Source of the DNA: Gammaproteobacteria bacterium 39-13
GTDB taxonomy: Bacteria > Pseudomonadota > Gammaproteobacteria > Berkiellales > Berkiellaceae
DNA length: 44,243 bases
Direction of reading: 5' to 3'
Assembly (NCBI GenBank): GCA_001898235.1
Contig: MKTN01000056.1
Coordinates: forward strand, 1-44,243
Positions 24,695 through 32,645 of the stretch are shown piece after piece. Under the pieces are notes generated by a model, which was not told where the DNA came from, ran no database searches, and saw only the letters and a list, made by a program, of their open reading frames with translations. The number at the start of each line of letters is the position of its first letter. Within the stretch, counting starts at the first letter, position 1. The position numbers were made by a program, and so were the translations under genes.

Positions 24695-25543
24695 ATGCTC
24701 AAATCAGGCCCCAAAGCAAAAGAAAACGAACTCTCTTTAGGTCAAAAAAATAAAATTAGAAATTGGTATGTTCAACCTTATATCACAATGGTTGACGATG
24801 CCTTAGAAGCTATTGAAGATAAACACTTAAAAGCAAATATCTTAAAGCAATTAATTGGCCTAGTAACAAAAGAAAAAAGCCAATATAGCTTCACGCAGCG
24901 TCAGCTGACTATTCATGAAGATGCAGTGCAACAAGATGAAAAGCTTAAAAGCGATATCGGTAAAGTTTTGCAAAAAATTCCATCATCAATCTCTCATAAT
25001 ATTAGTGCTGATGAGATTTATACTCCTTTATTTAAACTATTACACGAATTTAGATTTAATAAAAACCCCGACTCACAAAGCGCAGATTTGATTAATAATT
25101 TTTTAGCCCAAAATGCAGAAACATCAAATCTTTATGAGGCAACCTACCATAAAACAGAAACCTTAGCTCGACGCTTATTAACCGATGGGCCAGAAGTGAA
25201 AGAAGCACAAGTTGAAAAAGCTGTTCTTGATATCATCGCTGAAGAACTAGAAGCAATGACACCAGCTGAAGCAACAGAAGAAAAAGAAATCACAGATGCG
25301 CTAGAAAATAAAACGCAAAAGAAAGACGCTAAAAAAGAAAAAGCGAAACCGGTATTACATTCTTTCAAAAAAGATAATACAAAGGAAAGAAAGAGTCTAA
25401 AACAAGAGGCGCAAGATTTTCAATTTGCCCAATCCTTACAGCAAATTGAAAATGATGAAATATTAGCAAGACAATTAGCGCAAGAAGAAAGTGATGAAGC
25501 ACTGGCCAGAAAATTGGACAGAGAATACAATCATCGCCTTTAA
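24695..25543 (+). CDS. Helical protein with tandem MIU/UIM-like ubiquitin-binding motifs (putative effector)
   Basis: 282 residues from the ATG at 24695. A GTG pair four codons upstream is less likely because GGTGG there fits as ribosome site. The body is helical, charged, and free of signal peptide and membrane segments. The C-terminal 45 residues carry three successive motifs of the form h-A-x-x-L-x-x-E: DFQFAQSLQQIEN, DEILARQLAQEES and DEALARKLDREYN. This matches the inverted ubiquitin-interacting motif (MIU) and related UIM helices of eukaryotic proteins. A Lys/Glu-rich linker precedes them. The expected role is binding ubiquitin or ubiquitinated host proteins. The ubiquitin link is inferred from pattern and composition only. 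Confidence 0.72.
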   Translation: MLKSGPKAKENELSLGQKNKIRNWYVQPYITMVDDALEAIEDKHLKANILKQLIGLVTKEKSQYSFTQRQLTIHEDAVQQDEKLKSDIGKVLQKIPSSISHNISADEIYTPLFKLLHEFRFNKNPDSQSADLINNFLAQNAETSNLYEATYHKTETLARRLLTDGPEVKEAQVEKAVLDIIAEELEAMTPAEATEEKEITDALENKTQKKDAKKEKAKPVLHSFKKDNTKERKSLKQEAQDFQFAQSLQQIENDEILARQLAQEESDEALARKLDREYNHRL

Positions 25544-25547
25544 AGTT

Positions 25548-26510
25548 TTATTCTATTTGAATTAATCTTTTTCTTTGGTCAATGGTGATCTTCAGATGTT
25601 CCATCACGAGGATCCCCATTAGTCCAAAAGAAACATTGGTGTCATATAGTGTCTTGTTGTATACCACATTAGGCTCTTTAAATTCTTTTCTTCCCCAATA
25701 TGCATTGGCCGCAATTTTCTCTTTGGCAGCAGTTTGTTCTCCGTAGTGAGAACCATTTTGAATGGATTGACTTCTCATCTTAGTAAAAGGCAAAGCCACA
25801 ATACCTGGGGGCAGAGTAAATTCTTCATTTGACCCAGAATCAACAACAAAATTCATTTCTTTGACATGATTCTTATCATCTTTAAACACAACAACAACAA
25901 TCGGTATTTTTTCGCTATTATCAAATGTGCTAGTGTTAGCATTTGATGTTAAGTGACGATTTTCAAGTCGTAAGACGCTATGTTGAAAATCTAACGTGAG
26001 AAGATATTCGTAAAAAGCCCCTATCCCTAAAATGCCATCGATATGCTCATGAAATCCCTCTTTCAAGTAACTAATAAACGTGGGCTCAGGATAAACCATC
26101 ATATCATAATCATATATCTCAGCACTTCCCAAACGAAGACTAGGGATCCTATATAAATTTCCTCTGAACTGCGAATTATTGCGGCTAAACTTCACTCTTT
26201 TTACAGTTTCTAAATTTAATTTATTTGCCAACTCTTGTGAAATAACGCTTAAGCTTGCGCCTGTATCTACCAGAAATTTAAACGGTCCTCGATGATTAAT
26301 ATAAACATCGACACAGTAATGTTTGCTTGAAATTCGATTCATTGGCAAGGAAATATCAGCAGTTAACGGCTTAACATTTCTGGGTTTATCGTAATATAGA
26401 CGTGCTTCAGCAACGGCTGTATTTAATAAAAAGAAAATCAAAAAGAATGTATACCCAAACCAGATGATTTTTCGACTAGGCGATCTGAGCAATCGGCTTA
26501 CAGATCTCAT
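25548..26510 (-). CDS. Two-lobed retropepsin/pepsin-like aspartic protease, exported
   Basis: 320 residues from the ATG at 26510. The frame continues upstream to a GTG at 26642, but that part is encoded by a degenerate repeat and has no ribosome site. Two aspartic-protease motifs are visible: FLVDTGASLSVIS (Asp82), with the later IDGILGIGAF matching the D-x-I-L-G-x-G loop, and FVVDSGSNEEF (Asp223). A single chain with both halves is the pepsin-like layout, although the sequence looks closer to bacterial retropepsin-like proteins. The N terminus is basic, then hydrophobic (WFGYTFFLIFFLLNTAVAEA), so it is exported or membrane-anchored. The ATG lies inside the repeat copy, so the true start and regulation may have been changed by that insertion. 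Confidence 0.75.
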   Translation of the reverse strand: MRSVSRLLRSPSRKIIWFGYTFFLIFFLLNTAVAEARLYYDKPRNVKPLTADISLPMNRISSKHYCVDVYINHRGPFKFLVDTGASLSVISQELANKLNLETVKRVKFSRNNSQFRGNLYRIPSLRLGSAEIYDYDMMVYPEPTFISYLKEGFHEHIDGILGIGAFYEYLLTLDFQHSVLRLENRHLTSNANTSTFDNSEKIPIVVVVFKDDKNHVKEMNFVVDSGSNEEFTLPPGIVALPFTKMRSQSIQNGSHYGEQTAAKEKIAANAYWGRKEFKEPNVVYNKTLYDTNVSFGLMGILVMEHLKITIDQRKRLIQIE

Positions 26511-26576
26511 TATCAGATCGGCCGAAGCATTTGCAAAGAGAGACCAAAGTGTATACGGAATACATGAGGATTGCGA
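26473..26576. repeat. Degenerate copy of the MITE-like repeat
   Basis: It shares ordered blocks with the interior of the element at 17152-17341: TAGGCG, GAGCAATC, GCCGAAGCATTTGC and TACATGAGGATTGCGA, with nearly equal spacing. The TGTAT/ATACA stem (26550-26564) replaces TGTAC/GTACA with a compensatory change. A further stem, CGATCTGA/TCAGATCG (26481-26520), is present. No terminal repeats were found. It covers the 5' end of the aspartic protease frame. Confidence 0.65.
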
Positions 26577-26735
26577 AGAAAGTGAAGGCAACACGCCGAT
26601 GTCATCTGCGAAGGGTGAATGCTTCATAGTTTTACTGAGCACTTAGGAAAATTTAAGTATAGGACTAAATTTTAATTGCGTCAGGCGTATATACTCATAT
26701 TGCTTGGTAATACTGTAATGAAGCAGCTTTATCCC

Positions 26736-27038
26736 TTAGGGGTAAAATATTTTGTAATAAACCACCAACGCCAATGCTGCCACCAATATCTCAGATATCC
26801 ACAACATCCACGCTTTTTCGGTAAAAACTTTAGGGACATTATGAGGATCAACGTGCATCGCATCATATATAGCTATAAAAATAGCTGTAAAAATAACAGA
26901 GGGGGTACCAAAAATAAGCCCTATCCAAAGAAAAGGGACATTGCAGGCAGGCAACGCGAACATAACATAGAGCAGAAATTTTTTAATAGCATATTTAAAT
27001 CTTACTCCCTTATATGAAACCTGTGGGTGATTATCCAT
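26736..27038 (-). CDS. Small inner-membrane protein
   Basis: 100 residues with ribosome site AGGAAG before the ATG. Three hydrophobic helices are visible (FLLYVMFALPACNVPFLWIGLIF, SVIFTAIFIAIYDA and ISEILVAALALVVYYKIF). No family is recognised. An overlapping plus-strand frame (26676-27017) is its shadow and has no ribosome site. It is a single-gene unit between the protease and the coiled-coil membrane protein. Confidence 0.65.
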   Translation of the reverse strand: MDNHPQVSYKGVRFKYAIKKFLLYVMFALPACNVPFLWIGLIFGTPSVIFTAIFIAIYDAMHVDPHNVPKVFTEKAWMLWISEILVAALALVVYYKIFYP

Positions 27039-27089
27039 GTTATCTTCCTGGCAAATATGTAAACGTTAAGGCATAAACTTTATATTATT

Positions 27090-29126
27090 TCATGATTTCA
27101 TACTTGTCGATCTAGTTCGATTCGCTGGTGTTTGACTCTCAGGTTCTCCCTGCGTTTTTAAAAATTTATTTCTACCTGATTCACCTGGCGCTGAAGCAGA
27201 TCTTTCTCTGGAGAATCCTGTCAGCACACTTTTAGTCGGTTTACCCATCTCAACAAGTGGCGATGAATCTTCAACACGAGACGATGAAAGTGCCCCCTGT
27301 AAGTTTGCCATCCCTTCTGTTTTAAGCGCAGCCGTCATTGGCTTTTCTTTTGATAACGTTGTAGGGCTAACTGGGGTAGGACTCGTATTAGATGGACCAT
27401 CAAGATCTTTGGTCTTTTTAGGATTAGAAGTAACTTTTCGTTGAAGCTCATTTTGCAAACCTGTCACTGCTGCTTGGGTCTCCTTTTTCTTTTCCCCCGC
27501 TAATTTCCTTTCTTTATACTTATCCCAGAGCGAAGATATACCGGCGGCAATTCCTATACCCAACATCACACCAGCAAAAGTAGCAGCAAGAGGCCATACT
27601 ACGCAAGAAGCAATAGCAAGAGCCGCCACACTTGCGGTAAAAAACATATTCTTTTTCTTCTTATTTTCCATTAATTTTGATTTTTTCAAATCACATTTTT
27701 TGTCAATTAGCGCAGTTGTTTTATCGAATAATGATTTAACATTACCTTCTATACTTTTATTAGGATCATTTGTAAATAAACGAGTGTATTTTTCTTTGCT
27801 ATCATAATTCTCTTTCTTCTTATTCAGCTTTTCATCTACAATCTTCTTTTGATTTTCAAAATTTTCTTTCAAGGCAGATTCAAGCGCAGCACGTCTTTCA
27901 CCTTTATTGGCAATCTCTCCTGCACTTTCAATTTTATTTTTTGCACTATCAAATTTAGCTACTTTTTCTTGCCTTCTCGAGGGATCCATTTTAGATTTAA
28001 GTTTACCCTCTAATTCTCCTATTCTTAATTCAAGATATTCTTTTTCTAAATTTTTTAAATCTTCTTTTTTTCCATTATAAGGCGACTTAGCATATTTATT
28101 ATCTAGATTCCCTTTTTGATTCTTTAGATCTTCAATAGAAGTTTCTAAGCCTTTAATTTTTTCAAAATGTACTTGCAGGATGGTATGTTTTTGGATTTTT
28201 TCTTCCGCTTTTTTTAAGGCTGCATTTAACCCTTCTATCTTTCCTGCAGTCTTTGGATCTTTCTTTGCTTTTTCAATTTGTGCTAACAAATTTTCTTTTT
28301 CTTTTGAAAAACTCACAATTTTGTTTTTAGAGTTTTCAATTGCATCGGTAACTGAACGTTTGGAATAAGCATCTGGCTTTGCACTCTGATCTGCTAGGAT
28401 TTTATTTTTATCAATTTTCTCGCTTAATTCTGACTCCAATGCTGTGCTGAGCTCACTGAGTTTTTCTAAGCTTTCTTCAGGCTCTTCATCTTTAGATTGT
28501 AAGAGTGATAAGCTATCATTAAGCGCTGCCGATTCCTCCTTTAATGCCGCAATTTCTTCTCGTGCTTCCATCAGATCATCGCGAAGGGCTAAATTTCTTT
28601 CGAGATCAACATTTTCTGCTTTAAGCGCTGCTTCAGCATCTTTAACATCTTTTTCGCCACGTTTGACTTCGTCTCTTACTTTAAAGTATTCCCCCACGCT
28701 TTTCGCAAAAGCAACTGAACTCACGATAGCCGTTGCAATAGGTGCGGCCACAACGGAAGCGCCTAAAATAACGCTTGCAACTATTGCAGAAGCTGCTGCA
28801 TGTAAAATATATAAAGCAGACAGTCCTACCTTCATTGGAAGACCATGTTTTCTATTTTTCTCCTTTATGTCTTTATCTGCCCCCCAGCCCCATAATTTTC
28901 TGAATTCATTGATGGAATCTGCCACGCCAAAAAATTTAAAGAATGCAGAGCCTCCCATGACAATGTCACTCATTAACCCAGTTGTAAGCCCGAGAGAGCT
29001 CGGATCTTTTACCGTCAAACCAGTAGAAGAGACTTTTTCCCAAATTTGGGACCACGCCTCAGTCACAGCTTCGCTATTAATACCTATTTGGATTAGTTTG
29101 GGATCGGGAGCACTTAGGCCAGCCAT
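27090..29126 (-). CDS. Large coiled-coil protein with two hydrophobic segments (putative effector)
   Basis: 678 residues, start ATG with GGGGGAAG upstream. Residues about 100-143 are strongly hydrophobic (LYILHAAASAIVASVILGASVVAAPIATAIVSS). Residues 150-490 are a long Lys/Glu-rich coiled coil (for example DLMEAREEIAALKEESAALNDSLSLLQ). A second hydrophobic pair follows at about 494-535, then a Ser/Thr/Pro-rich C-terminal region with Arg-Ser clusters (SRERSASAPGES, RTRSTSMKS). No signal peptide is present. The layout resembles Legionella and Coxiella effectors that insert into host membranes and tether vesicles, but no named family is recognised. Ala/Val-rich segments could also be inner-membrane anchors. 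Confidence 0.72.
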   Translation of the reverse strand: MAGLSAPDPKLIQIGINSEAVTEAWSQIWEKVSSTGLTVKDPSSLGLTTGLMSDIVMGGSAFFKFFGVADSINEFRKLWGWGADKDIKEKNRKHGLPMKVGLSALYILHAAASAIVASVILGASVVAAPIATAIVSSVAFAKSVGEYFKVRDEVKRGEKDVKDAEAALKAENVDLERNLALRDDLMEAREEIAALKEESAALNDSLSLLQSKDEEPEESLEKLSELSTALESELSEKIDKNKILADQSAKPDAYSKRSVTDAIENSKNKIVSFSKEKENLLAQIEKAKKDPKTAGKIEGLNAALKKAEEKIQKHTILQVHFEKIKGLETSIEDLKNQKGNLDNKYAKSPYNGKKEDLKNLEKEYLELRIGELEGKLKSKMDPSRRQEKVAKFDSAKNKIESAGEIANKGERRAALESALKENFENQKKIVDEKLNKKKENYDSKEKYTRLFTNDPNKSIEGNVKSLFDKTTALIDKKCDLKKSKLMENKKKKNMFFTASVAALAIASCVVWPLAATFAGVMLGIGIAAGISSLWDKYKERKLAGEKKKETQAAVTGLQNELQRKVTSNPKKTKDLDGPSNTSPTPVSPTTLSKEKPMTAALKTEGMANLQGALSSSRVEDSSPLVEMGKPTKSVLTGFSRERSASAPGESGRNKFLKTQGEPESQTPANRTRSTSMKS

Positions 29127-29280
29127 ATACTTCCCCCGTTGGGCAGTTACACTTATTATATTTTTTATCTTTATTTTTTTATGCCTTAAGCAATTATTTT
29201 ACTCATAACTCGAAGCATAAAGATATAAAGCCAAAGGGGATGTTTGGTGCTAAGTCACGAAATATGCCTAAATTTTTTCG

Positions 29281-29314
29281 CCCATTAGTTTAAAATGCCC
29301 TTTTAACTAATGGG
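29281..29314 (-). terminator. Hairpin downstream of the carbonic anhydrase gene
   Basis: CCCATTAGTT pairs with AACTAATGGG, extended by AAAA/TTTT across a one-base bulge. It starts 11 bp after the stop on the minus strand. The following U tract is poor. Confidence 0.6.
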
Positions 29315-29324
29315 TCTAGTATCT

Positions 29325-30020
29325 TCACTTGACGCCAATAGCAATATCTTCAATTCCTTTTACATATTCATTTTGCTTTATTTTAGCTGGATCTTTTTCG
29401 CCGTTTAAATTGATAAGAATTAATCGTCCGTGTTCACGCTTAAAGTCATCCCTAAAATCATATATTGCACCAACGACGACAAGCTCATTTTTTGCAATTT
29501 TATCTTTAAATTTTTCTAGCGCATAAGCGACTTGATTATTCACGTTTTCAATGACACCTTGATTCGTATCAATTTTTGGGCTTAAATGCAAATGATCCAA
29601 TTCTGTGCGAATGGCCTTCGTTTCTGCACTATAATTGCTAAGTGCTGCAGCAATAGCACCACAATTGGAATGTCCAATTATCAACAATAATGGTGTATGT
29701 AGATGATCAATCCCATATTCCACCGAACCTTCTGCCGTTTTTATCTGATTACCAATATTACGAATATAAAATAAGTCATTAATTGGGCTCTGATGAAATG
29801 CCTTAGTTTGCACGCGAGAATCTGAACAGGAAACGATAGTTGCCCGTGGGCTTTGTTGCTCTGCAAATGACTTAAAGTTTTCGTGCGATATTTCCTGCAC
29901 ATGTTTAGCATTATCCGAAAAAGTAGATTTTAGAAAGGTTTTAACCTCACTATTTTCAAGCGCATAGGAAATACAAGGAAAAACAAAAATGGTTGCCAAC
30001 GCTATATAGATTTTTTTCAT
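29325..30020 (-). CDS. Exported beta-carbonic anhydrase
   Basis: 231 residues with ribosome site AAAGGTG before the ATG. A signal peptide is clear (MKKIYIALATIFVFPCISYA, cleavage after residue 20 or so). The zinc site of beta-class carbonic anhydrases is complete: Cys65 with the Asp67-Arg69 dyad (VSCSDSRV), then His117 and Cys120 (IIGHSNCGAI). It catalyses reversible CO2 hydration in the periplasm. Exported beta enzymes are known in Legionella and other proteobacteria and may help acid or bicarbonate balance inside a vacuole. That context is inferred. The gene lies just downstream of the alcohol dehydrogenase gene on the same strand (9 bp gap), so cotranscription is likely. Confidence 0.93.
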   Translation of the reverse strand: MKKIYIALATIFVFPCISYALENSEVKTFLKSTFSDNAKHVQEISHENFKSFAEQQSPRATIVSCSDSRVQTKAFHQSPINDLFYIRNIGNQIKTAEGSVEYGIDHLHTPLLLIIGHSNCGAIAAALSNYSAETKAIRTELDHLHLSPKIDTNQGVIENVNNQVAYALEKFKDKIAKNELVVVGAIYDFRDDFKREHGRLILINLNGEKDPAKIKQNEYVKGIEDIAIGVK

Positions 30021-30029
30021 TATGCACCT

Positions 30030-31079
30030 TTATGCCTTTAAAGATTTCATATCAATGACAAAACGGTATTTTACGTCCGATTTAATCGTGCGTTCAAATG
30101 CTTCATTAATTTTTTCAATGGGGATCACTTCAACATCGCAGGTAATGTTGTTTTTTCCACAAAAATCTAACATTTCTTGCGTTTCAGGCAAACCACCTAT
30201 TAAAGAGCCCGCAAACGAACGTCGTTTAAAAATTAAATTGGTTTGTTGTATCGTCGAAGGCTCAGGCGCGACTCCAACGACGACCATGACGCCATCTTGC
30301 TTTACAAGTTCAAGATAAGGATTTAAATCAATCGGAGCAGAAACGGTATTTAAAATAAAATCCAACGAATTCAAATGTTTTTTCATTTCATTCGCATTTT
30401 TTGAGATAACAACTTCGTTAGCACCTAATCTAAGTGCATCTTCAACTTTGTTTGGAGAAGTGGTAAATACCACTACATGCGCACCAAAAGCATGACCAAA
30501 TTTTACCGCCATATGCCCTAAGCCACCTAAACCAATCACTCCTACTTTTTGTCCTGGTTTCACTTGCCAATGTCGCAGAGGTGAATAAGTTGTGATCCCA
30601 GCACACAGTAGTGGCGCCACTTTTGATAGTTCTAAATTTGTCGGCACCTTCAATGTAAAAGCTTCATCGACCACAATATTGTTAGAATATCCACCGTAGG
30701 TTCGAGTTTTTCCATCCTTTTCATAACTGTTATAGGTTCCAACAAAACCGTTCTCGCAGTATTGCTCAAGCCCTTTTTTACAACTAGAACAATCGCGACA
30801 AGAACCAACCAAACAACCAACAGCAGCAATATCTCCTACTTTAAATTTTTTGACTTTAGCACCGACTTGCAGCACTTTGCCGACAATTTCATGTCCAGGC
30901 ACCATTGGAAAGATTGCGCCACCCCACTCGTTTCTTGCTTGATGAATGTCAGAATGGCAGACACCACAATATAAAATCTCCATTAGAACATCCTGCTCCC
31001 TAGGTTCTCGCCTTTCAAATTGAAAAGGTTGGAGAGCGGTATGAGATGATTGTGCTGCATAGCCATGGGATTTGATCAT
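30030..31079 (-). CDS. Zinc-dependent alcohol dehydrogenase (YahK/cinnamyl-alcohol-type)
   Basis: 349 residues, ATG with GAGGA upstream. Catalytic zinc ligands are Cys41 (CGVCHSD) and His63-Glu64 (GHE), with a later Cys in PLLCAGITTYSPL. The structural zinc uses four Cys at 94, 97, 100 and 108 (SCRDCSSCKKGLEQYC). The nucleotide-binding loop VIGLGGLGHMAVKF is present, and FTTSPNK after the second strand suggests NADP. This is the YahK/CAD group that reduces aldehydes to alcohols. It is followed at 9 bp by the carbonic anhydrase gene. The in vivo substrate is unknown. Confidence 0.95.
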   Translation of the reverse strand: MIKSHGYAAQSSHTALQPFQFERREPREQDVLMEILYCGVCHSDIHQARNEWGGAIFPMVPGHEIVGKVLQVGAKVKKFKVGDIAAVGCLVGSCRDCSSCKKGLEQYCENGFVGTYNSYEKDGKTRTYGGYSNNIVVDEAFTLKVPTNLELSKVAPLLCAGITTYSPLRHWQVKPGQKVGVIGLGGLGHMAVKFGHAFGAHVVVFTTSPNKVEDALRLGANEVVISKNANEMKKHLNSLDFILNTVSAPIDLNPYLELVKQDGVMVVVGVAPEPSTIQQTNLIFKRRSFAGSLIGGLPETQEMLDFCGKNNITCDVEVIPIEKINEAFERTIKSDVKYRFVIDMKSLKA

Positions 31080-31283
31080 TGCGTCCTCGTCGAATACTGT
31101 TGTTCATCCAGTGTCAAAATTTAGAGTACTAGTTAATTTAATATAGACGTCATATCTGACACGCTACTTCAAGTATTAATTTAGACTTTCTATATCAAAA
31201 TTGTTAATTTATGTCATCGTTACCCAAAAAGTATTCAAATCAAACCGTTCCTATTTCTAGCTTTCATGTGGAGCACGACTATC

Positions 31284-31751
31284 ATGGCTAATGTTCTTAC
31301 TCAGGAAGATATGGCATTTTACAAAGAAGCTTATCTAGAAGCGCAAAAGGGGCTTAAAGTCGGTGGGATCCCAATAGGATCAGTACTTGCTTGCGATGGA
31401 AAAATATTAGGCAGAGGGCATAATCAGCGCGTACAAAAAGGAAGCGCTATGTTGCATGCTGAAATGGATGCCATAGAAAATGCGGGCCGCTTACCTGCCA
31501 ACGTTTATGAACGTTGCACACTCTACACTACCTTATCACCTTGCTCGATGTGCTCTGGAGCAGCATTACTTTACAAAATTCCCCGTATTGTCATAGGTGA
31601 AAACCAAAACTTCATGGGAGATGAAGCGCATTTAAAATCAAAGGGACTTGAATTGCATATACTGCAAGATAAAGACACCATCGAAATGATGGCCGAATTT
31701 ATTAGGAATAAACCAACTCTATGGAACGAGGATATTGGAGAAAAAGAGTAA
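31284..31751 (+). CDS. Fungal-type cytosine deaminase (Fcy1-like)
   Basis: 155 residues from the ATG at 31284, with GGAG ten bases upstream; an ATG at 31266 lacks a ribosome site. The zinc-dependent deaminase motifs are complete: His58-Ala-Glu60 and Cys87-x-x-Cys90 (SPCSMC). Beyond the motifs it follows yeast cytosine deaminase Fcy1 (158 residues) closely: GGIPIGSVL, GRGHNQRVQKGSAMLHAE, ENAGRLPANVY, CTLYTTLSPCSMC and the C-terminal PTLWNEDIGE. It should convert cytosine to uracil in pyrimidine salvage. This is not the CodA family usual in bacteria. A eukaryotic origin by transfer is possible, though related bacterial members exist. Confidence 0.9.
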   Translation: MANVLTQEDMAFYKEAYLEAQKGLKVGGIPIGSVLACDGKILGRGHNQRVQKGSAMLHAEMDAIENAGRLPANVYERCTLYTTLSPCSMCSGAALLYKIPRIVIGENQNFMGDEAHLKSKGLELHILQDKDTIEMMAEFIRNKPTLWNEDIGEKE

Positions 31752-31773
31752 ATTTGCGAATAAGCTTGGTAAG

Positions 31774-31801
31774 ATAGGGGGGTGTCGTTAGACATCCCTA
31801 T
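31774..31801 (+). terminator. Terminator-like hairpin after the deaminase
   Basis: ATAGGGGGGTGTC and GACATCCCTAT form a stem with one internal irregularity and a GTTA loop, 22 bp after the stop, followed by TTTCTAT. Confidence 0.55.
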
Positions 31802-31979
31802 TTCTATAATGCAAATGCATTGTATTAGATCCTTTCATATGCACGCTTTCTTTTTTATTTGTCTTCAACAATAGTCTTCTCTAAACCTTATATAATATAT
31901 ATAGGCAGGGATTTTCTTCGCGCAGATCTGCTGTAGCAATAATCAGCACCAATCTCATTAAAACAATAAGGGGTAAAAG

Positions 31980-32465
31980 ATGTTAAAGCGCACAGCAGCT
32001 AACCCCATTAAGTGTCGTTTTGCGCAAAAGCAGGATGTAGATTTTATTTATGAATGCTTGTTAAATTTATTTGATGAAGAAGGTAATATCTATAAATTTT
32101 CACAAACAAAAGCGACGTTGTTTGATGCGTTATTCTCAGACAATCCTTTTGCTGAATGCATTATTGCTGAAATGGATAGGGTAACGGTTGGGATCCTGCT
32201 TTTTTCAGTCACAAACCATAATTTTACCGCTTTCACGACCCCTGGAGCTTATGTGCATGATATTTACGTCTTAGATGAATACCGACGTAAAGGCATCGCA
32301 AGAGAGCTTGGCAATTACCTTAAAGCTATCGCTGAACAAAGAAATTACTCGAGAATTGATGGTATTATCTTAAAAAATAATCAAAATGCATTAGCCTTTT
32401 ATCAAAATGTTCAGGATATCAGCGTTTTAGATTACATCTATTACATGCGACTTAATCTCAAATAA
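31980..32465 (+). CDS. GNAT family N-acetyltransferase
   Basis: 161 residues, ribosome site AAGGGG before the ATG. The acetyl-CoA binding motif A is visible as VHDIYVLDEYRRKGIARELGNYL, where R-R-K-G-I-A is the pyrophosphate loop. The conserved C-terminal region ILKNNQNALAFYQNV matches motif B. The acetylated substrate cannot be told; members modify amines from proteins to polyamines and antibiotics. It stands alone, with no strong terminator after it. Confidence 0.9.
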   Translation: MLKRTAANPIKCRFAQKQDVDFIYECLLNLFDEEGNIYKFSQTKATLFDALFSDNPFAECIIAEMDRVTVGILLFSVTNHNFTAFTTPGAYVHDIYVLDEYRRKGIARELGNYLKAIAEQRNYSRIDGIILKNNQNALAFYQNVQDISVLDYIYYMRLNLK

Positions 32466-32645
32466 TCTGTTCTTTCAATGTAATTACACCCTATCAATTA
32501 CTCTCTAAAAATTCCTTCATAATCAATCATTCAATCAATAGTCTGTCAACTAATTATTTGCATATTGATCCTAGCTTTCACCATGTTTGTTTGGTAGTAT
32601 GCAAACAACTGTTAGTTTTATATCTTAATTATTTTGGGGAAAGAG

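Noticed and set aside
26676..27017. Plus-strand frame of 113 codons
   Set aside because: Shadow of the minus-strand membrane protein gene, which has a good ribosome site and hydrophobic helices; this frame has neither.
28444..29208. Plus-strand frame of 254 codons opposite the 678-residue coiled-coil gene
   Set aside because: Ser/Ala/Leu-rich translation is the usual mirror of a Lys/Glu-rich coiled-coil gene; no start signal.
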